Below, piece by piece: positions 53,783 through 62,693 of a stretch of 64,000 nt of DNA. How positions within the stretch are numbered: the stretch's first letter is position 1; each line of letters begins with the position of its first letter. The stretch covers positions 1,922,001-1,986,000 of the forward strand of contig NZ_OZ245846.1 in the NCBI RefSeq assembly GCF_965228935.1, given 5' to 3'. The notes beneath the pieces were generated by a model. It was not told where the DNA came from and did not search any database. It saw only the letters and a list, made by a program, of their open reading frames with translations. Source of the stretch: Ulvibacterium sp965228935 (GTDB lineage Bacteria > Bacteroidota > Bacteroidia > Flavobacteriales > Flavobacteriaceae). The position numbers and the translations under genes were made by a program.

Positions 53783-55057
53783 ATGATAATTAATGCCGTG
53801 GAGGCCTATACCATTTTTGATTCCCGTGGCAATCCCACCGTTGAGGTTGAGGTACAGCTGGACAATGGGAATATAGGTAGGGGTGTGGCCCCATCAGGGG
53901 CATCTACCGGACAATACGAAGCCCACGAGTTAAGGGATGGCGATCCACAACATTTTGATGGGAAATCGGTGAACAAAGCCATAGGGAACGTTAATGAAAT
54001 TATTGCACCCGCGTTGATTGGAAAAGACCCGAGACAACAGAAAATGATAGATGAACTTATGATAGCGTTGGATGGAACCCCCAATAAATCGGCATTGGGA
54101 GCCAATGCCATACTCGCCGTTTCCACGGCCGTAGCGGCGGCAGCTGCAAATGCGCTCGACCTTCCTTTGTTTGCCTATTTGGGAAGGGAACAAGGAAATC
54201 TACTTCCTTTTCCGGAAATCCAAATTATCGGTGGCGGGGCCCATGCCCAATGGCACACCGATGTCCAGGACTTTCTTTTAATCGCCAATGGTGCGAATAG
54301 TTACGAAGAAACGTTGGAAATAACGTCCGATGTTTTTAGGGCTACAGGCGAAATCCTAAAAGAACAAAACCGGTATTTTGGTGTAGCGGATGAAGGTGGA
54401 TATTGGCCGGAATTTGAAAATCATGACCAAATCTTCGAAACTTTCATACAGGGTATCGAAAAAGCCGGATATAAGCCCGGAATCGATGCTTCCATCGCTT
54501 TGGATATCGCAGCCAGTGATCTCTATGACGAGAAAAGTAAGACCTACCGATTTCGTTTGGAAAATAAGGTGTTCAGTCAGGACGATTTTTTTAATTTATT
54601 ATGTGGTTGGTTGGAGAAGTACCCCATTATATCCATAGAGGATCCCTTTGCCGATACTGATTTAGAAAATTGGAAAAAACTGACCAAAGATTATGGGGAT
54701 AGAATCCAAATTATTGGAGACGACCTTTTTACGACCAATCCGGATAGGATCAAACAGGGTATCCGACATAAATTAGCGAATGCCGTGTTGATTAAACTTA
54801 ACCAGATAGGTACGGTAACGGAAACCCTGGAAGCCATACAAATTACCCAAAAAGCCGGATGGCGACCCGTAATTTCGGCGCGGAGTGGAGAGACCGAGGA
54901 TAGCTTCATTAGTCATTTGGCGGTGGCGAGCAACGCCGGACAATTAAAAGTAGGATCCTTTACGCGAAGTGAACGGATGGCCAAATGGAATGAAGTATTG
55001 AGAATAAAACGTTCTTTGGCTTCAAAGGCCCAATTCCGGGAGTGGCGCATCGTTTAG
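53783..55057 (+). CDS. Divergent enolase-family protein
   Basis: 424 residues, full enolase length. Kept are Mg ligands Asp241, Glu286 (SIEDPF) and Asp313 (GDDLF), catalytic Lys338 (LIKLNQIGT), Glu204 (ADEGG), Lys389 and His154. Changed are the SHRSGE His, which is Ala366 (SARSGETED), and the VDIQEF Glu, which is Asp163 (VQDF); the usual MNILNGGSHAxNN loop is FPEIQIIGGGAHAQWHTD. The machinery for abstracting a proton from a 2-phospho-acid is therefore present, but with an altered phosphate/gate region. It follows a small-molecule kinase and is unlikely to be the housekeeping glycolytic enolase. Confidence 0.85.
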   Translation: MIINAVEAYTIFDSRGNPTVEVEVQLDNGNIGRGVAPSGASTGQYEAHELRDGDPQHFDGKSVNKAIGNVNEIIAPALIGKDPRQQKMIDELMIALDGTPNKSALGANAILAVSTAVAAAAANALDLPLFAYLGREQGNLLPFPEIQIIGGGAHAQWHTDVQDFLLIANGANSYEETLEITSDVFRATGEILKEQNRYFGVADEGGYWPEFENHDQIFETFIQGIEKAGYKPGIDASIALDIAASDLYDEKSKTYRFRLENKVFSQDDFFNLLCGWLEKYPIISIEDPFADTDLENWKKLTKDYGDRIQIIGDDLFTTNPDRIKQGIRHKLANAVLIKLNQIGTVTETLEAIQITQKAGWRPVISARSGETEDSFISHLAVASNAGQLKVGSFTRSERMAKWNEVLRIKRSLASKAQFREWRIV

Positions 55058-55159
55058 CTAACACAACATCTTTTGGGCATTGGGCTTTTACACTTTTTAG
55101 GGTAAACGGATTTTTTTACATAAAGCCATAAAAGTATTTATGCTCGGAACGAATCTTTC

Positions 55160-55414
55160 TTAGGAATCCAGTAATCTATGCTTTTCCAGAAATGCCTTCA
55201 GTTCACTTGTAGTAGGGTTTTTAAGGAATTCTGTCCCATAGGTCACCGTCGGAAATTTCAATGCACCATCGTACAAGGCACGTACGGTCTCTTCGGCTTC
55301 CGCATCGGTCTCTACATTGAAGTCCTCAAATTCTACCCAAATGGATTGTAGATAATTTCTTAGGTTGGCTGATTTCATACACCAATCGGCCCCATAAAGT
55401 TTTAGATTAGGCAT
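55160..55414 (-). CDS. Glutaredoxin-like protein (CxxS)
   Basis: 84 residues, thioredoxin fold. The active site is WCMKS (Cys12, Ser15), so only one redox Cys is present, and FPTVTYG supplies the cis-Pro region. It overlaps the antiporter gene by 8 bases, and its start lies inside the antiporter's 3' end. This coupling suggests redox or thiol control of the transporter, in the manner of Kef systems and glutathione, but it may simply be a shared transcript. Confidence 0.8.
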   Translation of the reverse strand: MPNLKLYGADWCMKSANLRNYLQSIWVEFEDFNVETDAEAEETVRALYDGALKFPTVTYGTEFLKNPTTSELKAFLEKHRLLDS

Positions 55415-56594
55415 TGGATTTAGGTTTTAAAGGTTTCAATATCAATTGGGGAATCTTTTCCGCATTGGACACAATAAACGGTGTAAATGACATCAACAAG
55501 ATGGAAACCGCAAGGAATATTTGGTAGTTGTTCTGGCTGATCAACTCATACTCCAGACCACTCTGCGCCAGGACGAAGGAAAATTCCCCGATCTGGGCAA
55601 TGGAAAACCCAACGGCAATCGCGGTCTTCCATTCCAGTTTCATCACCTTTACCGCCAATATGCCGGCTACGGCCTTGACCAAAAGGGCAAAGAAGAACCA
55701 GAAGATGATCCACAAGGTATCGGTCAAAAAGATTTGGTAATCCAACAACATGCCCATGGATATAAAGAAAAAGCTCATAAACACGTATCTAAAGGGTAAA
55801 AAACAGGAAATGGCCATACGGTTGTAGTCGGTTTCCGCAATGATGAGTCCCGCGATAAAGGCACCCAAGGCCAGGGATAGCCCCAGTTCTTCCGTAAGCA
55901 ACGCAATACCGGTTACTATGAACACCGTGGCAATTAAAAAAACTTCCTGACTTTGGATTTTCATTACCGTTTTTAAAAAGAAGGGAATAACAAATTGGGC
56001 CAGTACATAGGATATTCCTCCCATGAGAATCAATTTGCCGGATAGCCACAACAACTCTTCGCCCACATTTCCGCCGGCCCCGGCCAAAATTGGGGTAAAC
56101 AACATCAGGGGAACGATCATAATGTCCTGAAAAAGCAAAATGGCCAATATGAATTTCCCATGTGGGGTATTGATCTTATTATTGTCCTGAAGTACCTTAA
56201 CCACAATTGCGGTACTGCTCAAAGCATATAAAAATCCCCAAAAAATGCTCTCCGCCACCGAGGGACGCATTAAGGCCCAAATAAGTATCGAGGTAAGGAT
56301 AATGGTAAAAAACACCTGAGAAGCTCCCCCGATAAGCACATAATTTTTAATCCGCTTAAGGTTGGTGAACGAAAATTCCAGACCCACGGTAAACAATAGT
56401 AGAATAATACCGATTTCGGCATAGACCTCCACCTCTTCCATGTCGGCGAAATACGTGCTGGTATTGGGGCTCAGAAGTACGCCGGTAATCAAATAACCGA
56501 TGATATAACGTACTTTGAGGAATTTACAAATAATGATTACCGCCGTGGCCACCCCAAAAATGGCACAAATGTTAATGAGGATATGATGTTGCAT
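55407..56594 (-). CDS. CPA2-family cation:proton antiporter
   Basis: 395 residues with about 12 helices, ending after the last helix with a short tail (VSNAEKIPQLILKPLKPKSN); the TrkA-N/KTN regulatory domain of KefB/KefC is absent. Family features are YIIGYLITGVLLSPNTS, LFTVGLEFSFTNLKR, SSTAIVVKVLQ, FQDIMIVPLMLF and LALGAFIAGLIIAETDY. Exchanges K+ or Na+ for protons in the inner membrane. A good TTG-N21-TATATTTG promoter lies upstream, and a glutaredoxin gene follows with overlap. Confidence 0.9.
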   Translation of the reverse strand: MQHHILINICAIFGVATAVIIICKFLKVRYIIGYLITGVLLSPNTSTYFADMEEVEVYAEIGIILLLFTVGLEFSFTNLKRIKNYVLIGGASQVFFTIILTSILIWALMRPSVAESIFWGFLYALSSTAIVVKVLQDNNKINTPHGKFILAILLFQDIMIVPLMLFTPILAGAGGNVGEELLWLSGKLILMGGISYVLAQFVIPFFLKTVMKIQSQEVFLIATVFIVTGIALLTEELGLSLALGAFIAGLIIAETDYNRMAISCFLPFRYVFMSFFFISMGMLLDYQIFLTDTLWIIFWFFFALLVKAVAGILAVKVMKLEWKTAIAVGFSIAQIGEFSFVLAQSGLEYELISQNNYQIFLAVSILLMSFTPFIVSNAEKIPQLILKPLKPKSNA

Positions 56595-56661
56595 AGCTAT
56601 GGATCAATTTGAATTATTGCCCGGTATTGCAATAGCCAACAGCTCAAAAGGGCATATAACA

Positions 56662-56693
56662 CAAATATAGGCTACCCTAAAATATATTGACAA
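56662..56693 (-). promoter_or_regulatory. Promoter of the antiporter/glutaredoxin pair
   Basis: On the minus strand TTG (56693-56691), 21 bases, TATATTTG (56669-56662). It fits the Bacteroidota pattern and gives a leader of about 60 bases. Confidence 0.55.
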
Positions 56694-56694
56694 C

Positions 56695-56720
56695 AAAAAG
56701 CCGGCCCAGGCCGGCTTTTT
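56695..56720. terminator. Bidirectional terminator after gap
   Basis: Perfect 12-bp stem AAAAAGCCGGCC / GGCCGGCTTTTT with a 2-base minimal loop and a T-run on both strands. It ends the glyceraldehyde-3-phosphate dehydrogenase transcript. Confidence 0.85.
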
Positions 56721-56731
56721 TCGAATCTGTA

Positions 56732-57724
56732 TTAACCTTTTAGTTCCAAAATCTGACGGATCATCTGATTGGTGAATCCCCATTCATTGTCATACCAGGT
56801 CATTACCTTTAGCAGGTCGCCATCCACTACACGGGTCATGCTTAAATCTACGGTAGAGGCATAGGGACTTTTGATGATATCGGAAGAGACAATGGGTTCG
56901 GTAGTAGTATCCAAAACATGGGTGTAACGTTCCGTTTTTGCCTCTTCCTCAAGAATTTGATTGACTTCTTCAGCGGTGACCGGTCTTTCCGTGACGAAAA
57001 CCATATCCGATATGGAACCTACGGGAACCGGAACCCGAATGGCGACCCCGTCAAACTTTCCGGCATATTCCGGTAATGCCTTTGTTGTGGCGATAGCCGC
57101 TCCCGTAGTTGTCGGAATCAGGTTTTGGGCACCCGCCCTTCCCATCCTAAAATTCTTTTTGGAAGGCGCATCCACAATACCCTGGGATGCGGTATACGCA
57201 TGTACCGTGGTCATAATGGCTTTTTTGATACCTATCCTTCTACCCAGTACCTCCACAACGGGACTGATATTATTCGTGGTACAACTGGCGCATGAAAATA
57301 CACTGGTATTTCCATCCCGGGAATTCACGCCATGGACTACCGTTGGGGTATCGGTACTTTTTGTCGGTGCGGATATCACCACCGTTTTGGCACCGGCCTT
57401 GATATGTCTTTCGGCATCCTCCCCTAGGGTAAAGACCCCAGTGCTCTCGATTACCAAATCCACCTTTTGTGCTGCCCAGGGCAGTTCTTCTGGAGTCCTG
57501 ATAGAGGTATACTGGATTTGCTGCCCATCAACTAGGAGTACATCGCCTTCATGCGAAACTTCTTTTTCGTAAACTCCATAAACCGTGTCGTATTTTAACA
57601 AATAAGCCGTGTTTTCGATGGAAACAATATCGTTTACCGCCACAACTTCAAGTCCCGGGGTTTCATTGATAACCTTTAGGGCGGCTCGACCTATGCGCCC
57701 CATACCGTTAATTGCTATTCTCAT
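56732..57724 (-). CDS. gap: Glyceraldehyde-3-phosphate dehydrogenase
   Basis: 330 residues. Oxidises glyceraldehyde 3-phosphate with NAD(P) and phosphate in glycolysis (or the reverse). NAD fold INGMGRIGRAALKVI, catalytic Cys in SCASCTTNNISP, then RAGAQNLIPTTTGAA and WYDNEWGFTNQ near the C-terminus. The length is that of a classical GapA. It is a monocistronic unit with a strong terminator; the cofactor preference cannot be determined here. Confidence 0.96.
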   Translation of the reverse strand: MRIAINGMGRIGRAALKVINETPGLEVVAVNDIVSIENTAYLLKYDTVYGVYEKEVSHEGDVLLVDGQQIQYTSIRTPEELPWAAQKVDLVIESTGVFTLGEDAERHIKAGAKTVVISAPTKSTDTPTVVHGVNSRDGNTSVFSCASCTTNNISPVVEVLGRRIGIKKAIMTTVHAYTASQGIVDAPSKKNFRMGRAGAQNLIPTTTGAAIATTKALPEYAGKFDGVAIRVPVPVGSISDMVFVTERPVTAEEVNQILEEEAKTERYTHVLDTTTEPIVSSDIIKSPYASTVDLSMTRVVDGDLLKVMTWYDNEWGFTNQMIRQILELKG

Positions 57725-58034
57725 TTTTTATGTTCTTAGGATTAGTATGTCTTTTTTTCAGTCTCTTAGTCAGAAAAACAGAAGATAAATTACAGGAACG
57801 GGGCTTTGTTTCGAAACTTGAAATGCAATGAAATGGTTAAGGAATTTGAAAGCGATATTCCCAATACTATGAACGTGTCTTGTTGATTCCCAGAGCAAGG
57901 TTGAGAGGAACGTTGTTAAATAAATCGTTGACAAATCGTTCTACTTCCTGCTCCATAGCATTTTCTGTTACTTACTTTTGTAAAGTGCTGGACTTTTAGG
58001 CATCGTTTTTGATTTTTTGTTTCGAAAAGCTAAA
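57725..58034. other. 310-base intergenic region
   Basis: Gap between divergent gap and the amidase gene. A TACTTTTG -7-like box lies at 57973-57980 for the amidase. AT-rich; no ORF, RNA gene or strong dyad is recognised. Confidence 0.5.
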
Positions 58035-59093
58035 ATGGCGATGGTTTTGCTTGCGAAGAGATTTTGTTTTCTGCCCCTGTTGCTCATTCTCTATTATGGA
58101 ACCCATGGTGCCAATGGACAGGATTCCTTACCCACCATTGTAGCCCAAAAAGGGGATGGTATTCTTTCCTTATTGCGAAAACAGGGGATGAACCCCTATG
58201 AGGCCTATGATGATTTTATCGCATTGAATATGGATAATCTTCGGGATAGCGTGCACCTGTATGAGGGAAGAAGCTATAAAATTCCACAAATGCCCTTGGA
58301 TACGGTTGCGGTAGTGGATTCCATTCAAAAGCAGTCCACGAAAATCAAGGAAGTGAAAGGGAAGGAATTTTCCATCTTTGGCAAGAAACATGCCCTGGTA
58401 CTTCCCAAAAGTAAGCGCTTAAAAGGAGCGGTCTATTACTTGGTTTCTGGCCATGGGGGCCCTGATCCCGGGGCTATGGCCGTGTATCGGGGCAAGTCGA
58501 TTGCGGAAGACGAGTATGCCTATGATGTTACCCTTCGGTTGGCCAGGGAATTGATAGCACATGGGGCAACGGTACACATCATTATACGTGATCCCGATGA
58601 TGGCATCCGGGATGACCGTATTTTGGAAATCGACAGGGACGAGGTGAATTATCCCAAAGAGACCATTCCCTTGAACCAGGTAGCCCGCCTGAAACAACGT
58701 GTAGAAGCCGTCAACAAGTTGTATTTAAAAAATAAGGGAAAATACCAGCGTCTGATTGTAACCCATGTGGATAGCCGTAGTAAGGGACAGAACATTGATG
58801 TATTTTTCTATCATCATGAAAAGAGCAAAAATGGAAAGAAATTGGCCGAAAGTATCCATAAGACATTTCAGGCAAAGTATAAGAAATTCCAGCCTAACCG
58901 TACCTATTCCGGTACTTTTAGTGACCGCACATCGTTGTATCTGGTGAAGAAAACACATCCGGCCATGGCCTATATCGAAATTGGGAATATCCGCAACAAA
59001 AAGGATCAACGCAGAATTTTGGATCCTGATAACAGGCAGGCATTGGCCAAATGGATTTCCGAAGGGATATTGCTGGATTACGAAGGAGAATAA
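58035..59093 (+). CDS. Secreted N-acetylmuramoyl-L-alanine amidase (Amidase_3)
   Basis: 352 residues from ATG 58035 with a signal peptide (FCFLPLLLILYYG). An N-terminal region (residues about 30-90) resembles a LysM-like or peptidoglycan-binding segment. The Amidase_3 domain begins AVYYLVSGHGGPDPGA (zinc His), with EDEYAYDV (Glu) and VTHVDSRS (second His) and the catalytic Glu in AYIEIGNIRNK. It cleaves the amide between muramic acid and stem peptide in cell separation or wall turnover. An upstream TTG at 58017 is an alternative start. Confidence 0.85.
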   Translation: MAMVLLAKRFCFLPLLLILYYGTHGANGQDSLPTIVAQKGDGILSLLRKQGMNPYEAYDDFIALNMDNLRDSVHLYEGRSYKIPQMPLDTVAVVDSIQKQSTKIKEVKGKEFSIFGKKHALVLPKSKRLKGAVYYLVSGHGGPDPGAMAVYRGKSIAEDEYAYDVTLRLARELIAHGATVHIIIRDPDDGIRDDRILEIDRDEVNYPKETIPLNQVARLKQRVEAVNKLYLKNKGKYQRLIVTHVDSRSKGQNIDVFFYHHEKSKNGKKLAESIHKTFQAKYKKFQPNRTYSGTFSDRTSLYLVKKTHPAMAYIEIGNIRNKKDQRRILDPDNRQALAKWISEGILLDYEGE

Positions 59094-59096
59094 TTA

Positions 59097-59133
59097 AAAT
59101 ACCTATCCGGCCAGTACAACCGGACAGGTATTT
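59097..59133. terminator. Bidirectional hairpin terminator
   Basis: AAATACCTATCCGG (59097-59110) pairs with CCGGACAGGTATTT (59120-59133) with one mismatch and a 9-base loop, between the convergent amidase and the gene ending at 59143. Confidence 0.75.
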
Positions 59134-59142
59134 ATTGTAATC

Positions 59143-59916
59143 TTATGGTCGCTCAAATAAAGAGATATCCACATCCGTATCAAAGTCAATGTTCGACCAA
59201 TTGGTGGTCACCCATTGCTTCCCCTTGATATTGCCTTCCCAATCAGCTTCTATATACTTTCTTTTACTGCCAATTTGAATACCATCTATAGTTACATATT
59301 CCATGACCATAAGCTGAGGTTCGGCCATTTGAAAGCTCATCACCGTAAATAGGAACTGATCTACCAACTTGGTTTCCTTGTTGATGAATAGCACATAAAT
59401 GTCCTGGGCGTCGCCCACATTATTGCCAAAAGTGATTTTGACCTTATCATAGGCCTTTCCATTTACCGTTTTTGAACCCAAATACTCATGGTTTACCCCG
59501 TCGTCCAATAGTTTAAAGAACATGGAAAACCAATAGTAATTGGTCTTGCGCATAAAACGGGCAAAGTTATTGGCCTGTTCGTCGTTCGATAGTTTTCCAT
59601 CCATAGTAACCCAGGCATTTGTACCATCATAGCCTTCAACGACCTTCTGACCGTCGGGGGCAGTGACCGTATTTGTGGAATAGGCCGCATGCGATTTTTC
59701 TTTATGGAATACATAGGTTTCATGACTTTTTAAAGTCATGGGAGCCTTTGGGTTTATGTATTCATAGTCATAGGTTACATTTTTCAGCTTATAAAAATTG
59801 GCTTTTCCGCCTACGGTTTCTATCATATCGGATATGACTTGTTTGGCATCTTGCGCCTTGATGGACAAGGTAAATAGTATCATCAAAAAATAGATGAGAA
59901 CTGTTTTTGTTTTCAT
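59143..59916 (-). CDS. Secreted LolA-like/DUF6503-type protein
   Basis: 257 residues from ATG 59916, the start of a signal peptide (MKTKTVLIYFLMILFTLSIKAQ); eight further upstream residues overlap the next gene. The body, with ETVGGKANFYKLKNVTYDYEY and repeated long beta-strands, looks like the half-barrel of LolA/LolB-like lipoprotein or lipid binders. No catalytic motif. Placed directly downstream of the reductase gene (10-base gap), with no obvious functional tie. Confidence 0.72.
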   Translation of the reverse strand: MKTKTVLIYFLMILFTLSIKAQDAKQVISDMIETVGGKANFYKLKNVTYDYEYINPKAPMTLKSHETYVFHKEKSHAAYSTNTVTAPDGQKVVEGYDGTNAWVTMDGKLSNDEQANNFARFMRKTNYYWFSMFFKLLDDGVNHEYLGSKTVNGKAYDKVKITFGNNVGDAQDIYVLFINKETKLVDQFLFTVMSFQMAEPQLMVMEYVTIDGIQIGSKRKYIEADWEGNIKGKQWVTTNWSNIDFDTDVDISLFERP

Positions 59917-59926
59917 TACTAAAAAT

Positions 59927-60811
59927 TTAGAGGTTGTCATTTGTGTTATTAATTTTCAGGTAGTCGTATATGGACGAGAAATCTTTCATCCCATATCCAT
60001 TTTGTTTGGCCAAGGCAAAGACTTCCTTGGCAATGTTTAGCGAAGGCATGGCTACATTGAGTTCGTAGGCCGTTAGTGAAGCCAGGTGCAAATCTTTTTG
60101 CATCCACTGTAGCGGAAAATTGGGTTCATAGTTCCCATTTTCCAGCTTGGGGCGTACCGCATTCAAAAATGGCGCCGTTACGGGAACGTTTAAAAGCACA
60201 TCAAAAAGAGTATCCTCGGTAAGCCCCATTTCTTTTCCCAGTACCATGGCTTCACCAAAGGCCAGCATGGATTGGGCCAACAGTAGATTGATTAACATTT
60301 TCATATGGGATCCCTGACCTATACTGCCAAGAGGGATTACCTTTTTGCCCATGATCTGCATTAGGGGATCAAGTTTTGCCAGAACCTCGGTGTCTCCGCC
60401 TACCAAAAATACTAATTCCCCTTTCTCGGCGGGTCCCTTGGTTCCTGCAACCGGGGCATCTAGGTAAACAATCCCCTTTCCTTTGGCCCTATCTGCCATC
60501 TCCTTGGAGAACGAAGGATTTACCGTGCTACAGTTCATCCAGATACTTTTCTTTTGCATGGTCCCCAGAAACCCATTTCTTCCCAACGCCACTTCCCGCA
60601 CCGCCTCTGGTGTGGACAACATGGTAATGATGATGTTGTTGTCCATAGCCATTTTTTTAGGGGAATCCACCCATTTTGCTCCGTGGTCAAGTAAATCCTT
60701 CGCTTTACTTTTTGTGCGATTATGCACGGTTAATCGACGTCCCTCTTTTTGAAGATTGCGGGCCATACGACTCCCCATAATACCCAATCCTATAAATCCT
60801 ATGTTTTCCAT
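59927..60811 (-). CDS. Beta-hydroxyacid dehydrogenase family NAD(P) oxidoreductase
   Basis: 294 residues. Rossmann start IGFIGLGIMGSRMARNL, HNRTKSKAKDL, catalytic-domain signature DAPVAGTKGPAEKGELVFLVGG and Lys in GQGSHMKMLINLLL. The closest types are 3-hydroxyisobutyrate dehydrogenase and glyoxylate/succinic-semialdehyde reductase; they cannot be separated here. Cytoplasmic. Confidence 0.88.
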   Translation of the reverse strand: MENIGFIGLGIMGSRMARNLQKEGRRLTVHNRTKSKAKDLLDHGAKWVDSPKKMAMDNNIIITMLSTPEAVREVALGRNGFLGTMQKKSIWMNCSTVNPSFSKEMADRAKGKGIVYLDAPVAGTKGPAEKGELVFLVGGDTEVLAKLDPLMQIMGKKVIPLGSIGQGSHMKMLINLLLAQSMLAFGEAMVLGKEMGLTEDTLFDVLLNVPVTAPFLNAVRPKLENGNYEPNFPLQWMQKDLHLASLTAYELNVAMPSLNIAKEVFALAKQNGYGMKDFSSIYDYLKINNTNDNL

Positions 60812-60920
60812 TTTTATGATTTTGGGGGCAAGATAGGTGTAACGGGGACCGCTAAATCCTTGGATATTTCAAAAATGGTGCTTTTCGGTCAAAACTAGGT
60901 GTTATGGCACAACACAAGTA

Positions 60921-61787
60921 TTAAATCAGTGCATTTTTACGATGCCGGATTTGGTATTGTTTGGGCGAAATTCCAAAGTTCTTGTGGAATGCCTTTATAA
61001 AATGTGAGGTGTTTTCGTAACCTACTTCAACCGTAATTTCATTTACCGAATTTGAAGTAGTCCGCAAAAGAAGGGCAGCTTTCTCCAAGCGTTTTTGTAT
61101 CAACCATTTTTTGGGGGAGATATGGAATCTATGCTTAAAATCCCGTTGGAAAGTAGATATACTTCTTCCGGTCAGGTAGGCGTAATCCTCTATATCCAAA
61201 GGTTTGTCAAAATGTTCCTCCATAAAGGACCGAATACTTCTTCGTTCCCTTGTCTTTAAGGACTGTAGCCGATTTACGAAATCTTCTCCCCGTTCGGAGA
61301 GCGCTATCAAATGGAGGAACTCAACAAGCTTGGGCCGCGTAAACTGATTTTGGTTCCTGCCTTTGTAAAGACTGGTCAAGGTGTCCGTGAATAATCGGAG
61401 GTCTTCATTAAAATCGATACGCAGTGGTCCACAAACCGTTTCTGGTTGTAACAGTCCAAAACTGGACAGAAAAGCATCGCATACGTCATCATCAAAGAAA
61501 AAGACCAACGCATTAAAGACATCATTTTTAGGAATGATATCAGAAATCATATACATCCCCTTGGGTAAGAAGATGAGTTCATTTTTTTGAACGGTCTGTA
61601 CCTTACCTTCGAAAGTCTCGATTTGAAGCTTGCCGTTCCGGACAAGGGTAATTGCATGGGCTGCCAGATACCGCTGATTTTGTGGATCCGCATGCGCTAC
61701 TGTTTTTTCCAGAACACAGGAAAGCCCGTCCAAAAACACTTTTTCAATCTTGGAATTCTGATAAAAGGTTTGCGGCACTACTTTCAT
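60921..61787 (-). CDS. AraC-family transcriptional regulator
   Basis: 288 residues. A cupin-like N-terminal part (LQIETFEGKVQTVQKNELIFLP) and a C-terminal double helix-turn-helix (DIEDYAYLTGRSISTFQRDFKHRF; VNEITVEVGYENTSHFIKAFHKNFGISPKQYQ). It is upstream of the reductase gene on the same strand with a 109-base gap, and may regulate it. Inducer unknown. Confidence 0.9.
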   Translation of the reverse strand: MKVVPQTFYQNSKIEKVFLDGLSCVLEKTVAHADPQNQRYLAAHAITLVRNGKLQIETFEGKVQTVQKNELIFLPKGMYMISDIIPKNDVFNALVFFFDDDVCDAFLSSFGLLQPETVCGPLRIDFNEDLRLFTDTLTSLYKGRNQNQFTRPKLVEFLHLIALSERGEDFVNRLQSLKTRERRSIRSFMEEHFDKPLDIEDYAYLTGRSISTFQRDFKHRFHISPKKWLIQKRLEKAALLLRTTSNSVNEITVEVGYENTSHFIKAFHKNFGISPKQYQIRHRKNALI

Positions 61788-61928
61788 AAAAGCAAGATAG
61801 GAAGAAAATGTACCTTAAAATTGTGGTTTTTGTTAAAAGTAGTCATTTTCGGTCAATTGCCCGATTTTTTGAGTTTAGGATATTTTGAAGCAGTTTGGCC
61901 CGATATCTTAAAATAAAAAGGTACGCAT

Positions 61929-62633
61929 CTATATCGGTATTTTTCTTTTGTAATAGTCATAGAGTTGATCCGGTCCCGCTCCTAAATAGTTTTTAAGATG
62001 AATTACCCCAAAGTGGTATTGCAAGCGTATGACCCCTACCTTTTCATACCTCCGTGCCGAAGTTTTTACCATTAGTGGAAGTACCCTAAATTTAGTTTTT
62101 TTATACAGGCGTCCTATGAACTCATAGTCCTCATAGATTTTGTAATCTTCATTAAAACCCTTGGTGCTTAGAAAAAGCTTTTTAGTAACAAAAAGGGATT
62201 GATCTCCTCCCCTGCAAATTTGGTGGTTGATTCGTGTAAACCAAGCAAAGAACTTTAGGAACCTGCTATTACTGTCAAATCGCATTTGAAAACAACCCGC
62301 TTGGAATCCTCCTTTGATCGCTTCCAAAATATGAAGCACAAAATTTTCTGGAGGCAGGGTATCGGCATGGAGAAAGTAGAGGATTTCGGCTTTGGCCATG
62401 CGGGCACCCAAATTCATTTGTTTTGCCCGCCCTTTTTTGGAGTGTACTATCGTTGCCCCGTATGCTTCGGCTATCGTAATGGAGCCATCCTTACTCCCGC
62501 CATCAACAACCAAAATCTCTTCCACATGTTCCGGCGAGATTTTGTTTTGCAAGCAAGATAGAAGCTTCCCGATATAATCGGCTTCATTAAGAATAGGGAC
62601 TATGATACTTATTTTGGGGAACTTCTTTTTCAT
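61929..62633 (-). CDS. GT2 glycosyltransferase, arsenosugar-cluster type (TIGR04283-like)
   Basis: 234 residues. GT2 motifs ISIIVPILNEADYIG, VVDGGSKDGS and FLHADTLPPENF, with GGDQSLFVTKKLF later. The adjacency of a purine nucleoside phosphorylase and a DUF2064-type partner is the arrangement known from bacterial arsenosugar clusters, where these enzymes act after ArsM and ArsS. Family identity is by motif and context; the acceptor is not shown. Confidence 0.8.
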   Translation of the reverse strand: MKKKFPKISIIVPILNEADYIGKLLSCLQNKISPEHVEEILVVDGGSKDGSITIAEAYGATIVHSKKGRAKQMNLGARMAKAEILYFLHADTLPPENFVLHILEAIKGGFQAGCFQMRFDSNSRFLKFFAWFTRINHQICRGGDQSLFVTKKLFLSTKGFNEDYKIYEDYEFIGRLYKKTKFRVLPLMVKTSARRYEKVGVIRLQYHFGVIHLKNYLGAGPDQLYDYYKRKIPI

Positions 62634-62693
62634 TTGAAATCTGGATTACGATTTTAACATTGTCCATATCCCCTATACCCCCGATTTCCTATA

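Noticed and set aside
56961..57572. 203-residue plus-strand ORF within gap
   Set aside because: It is antisense to the strongly conserved GAPDH coding sequence.
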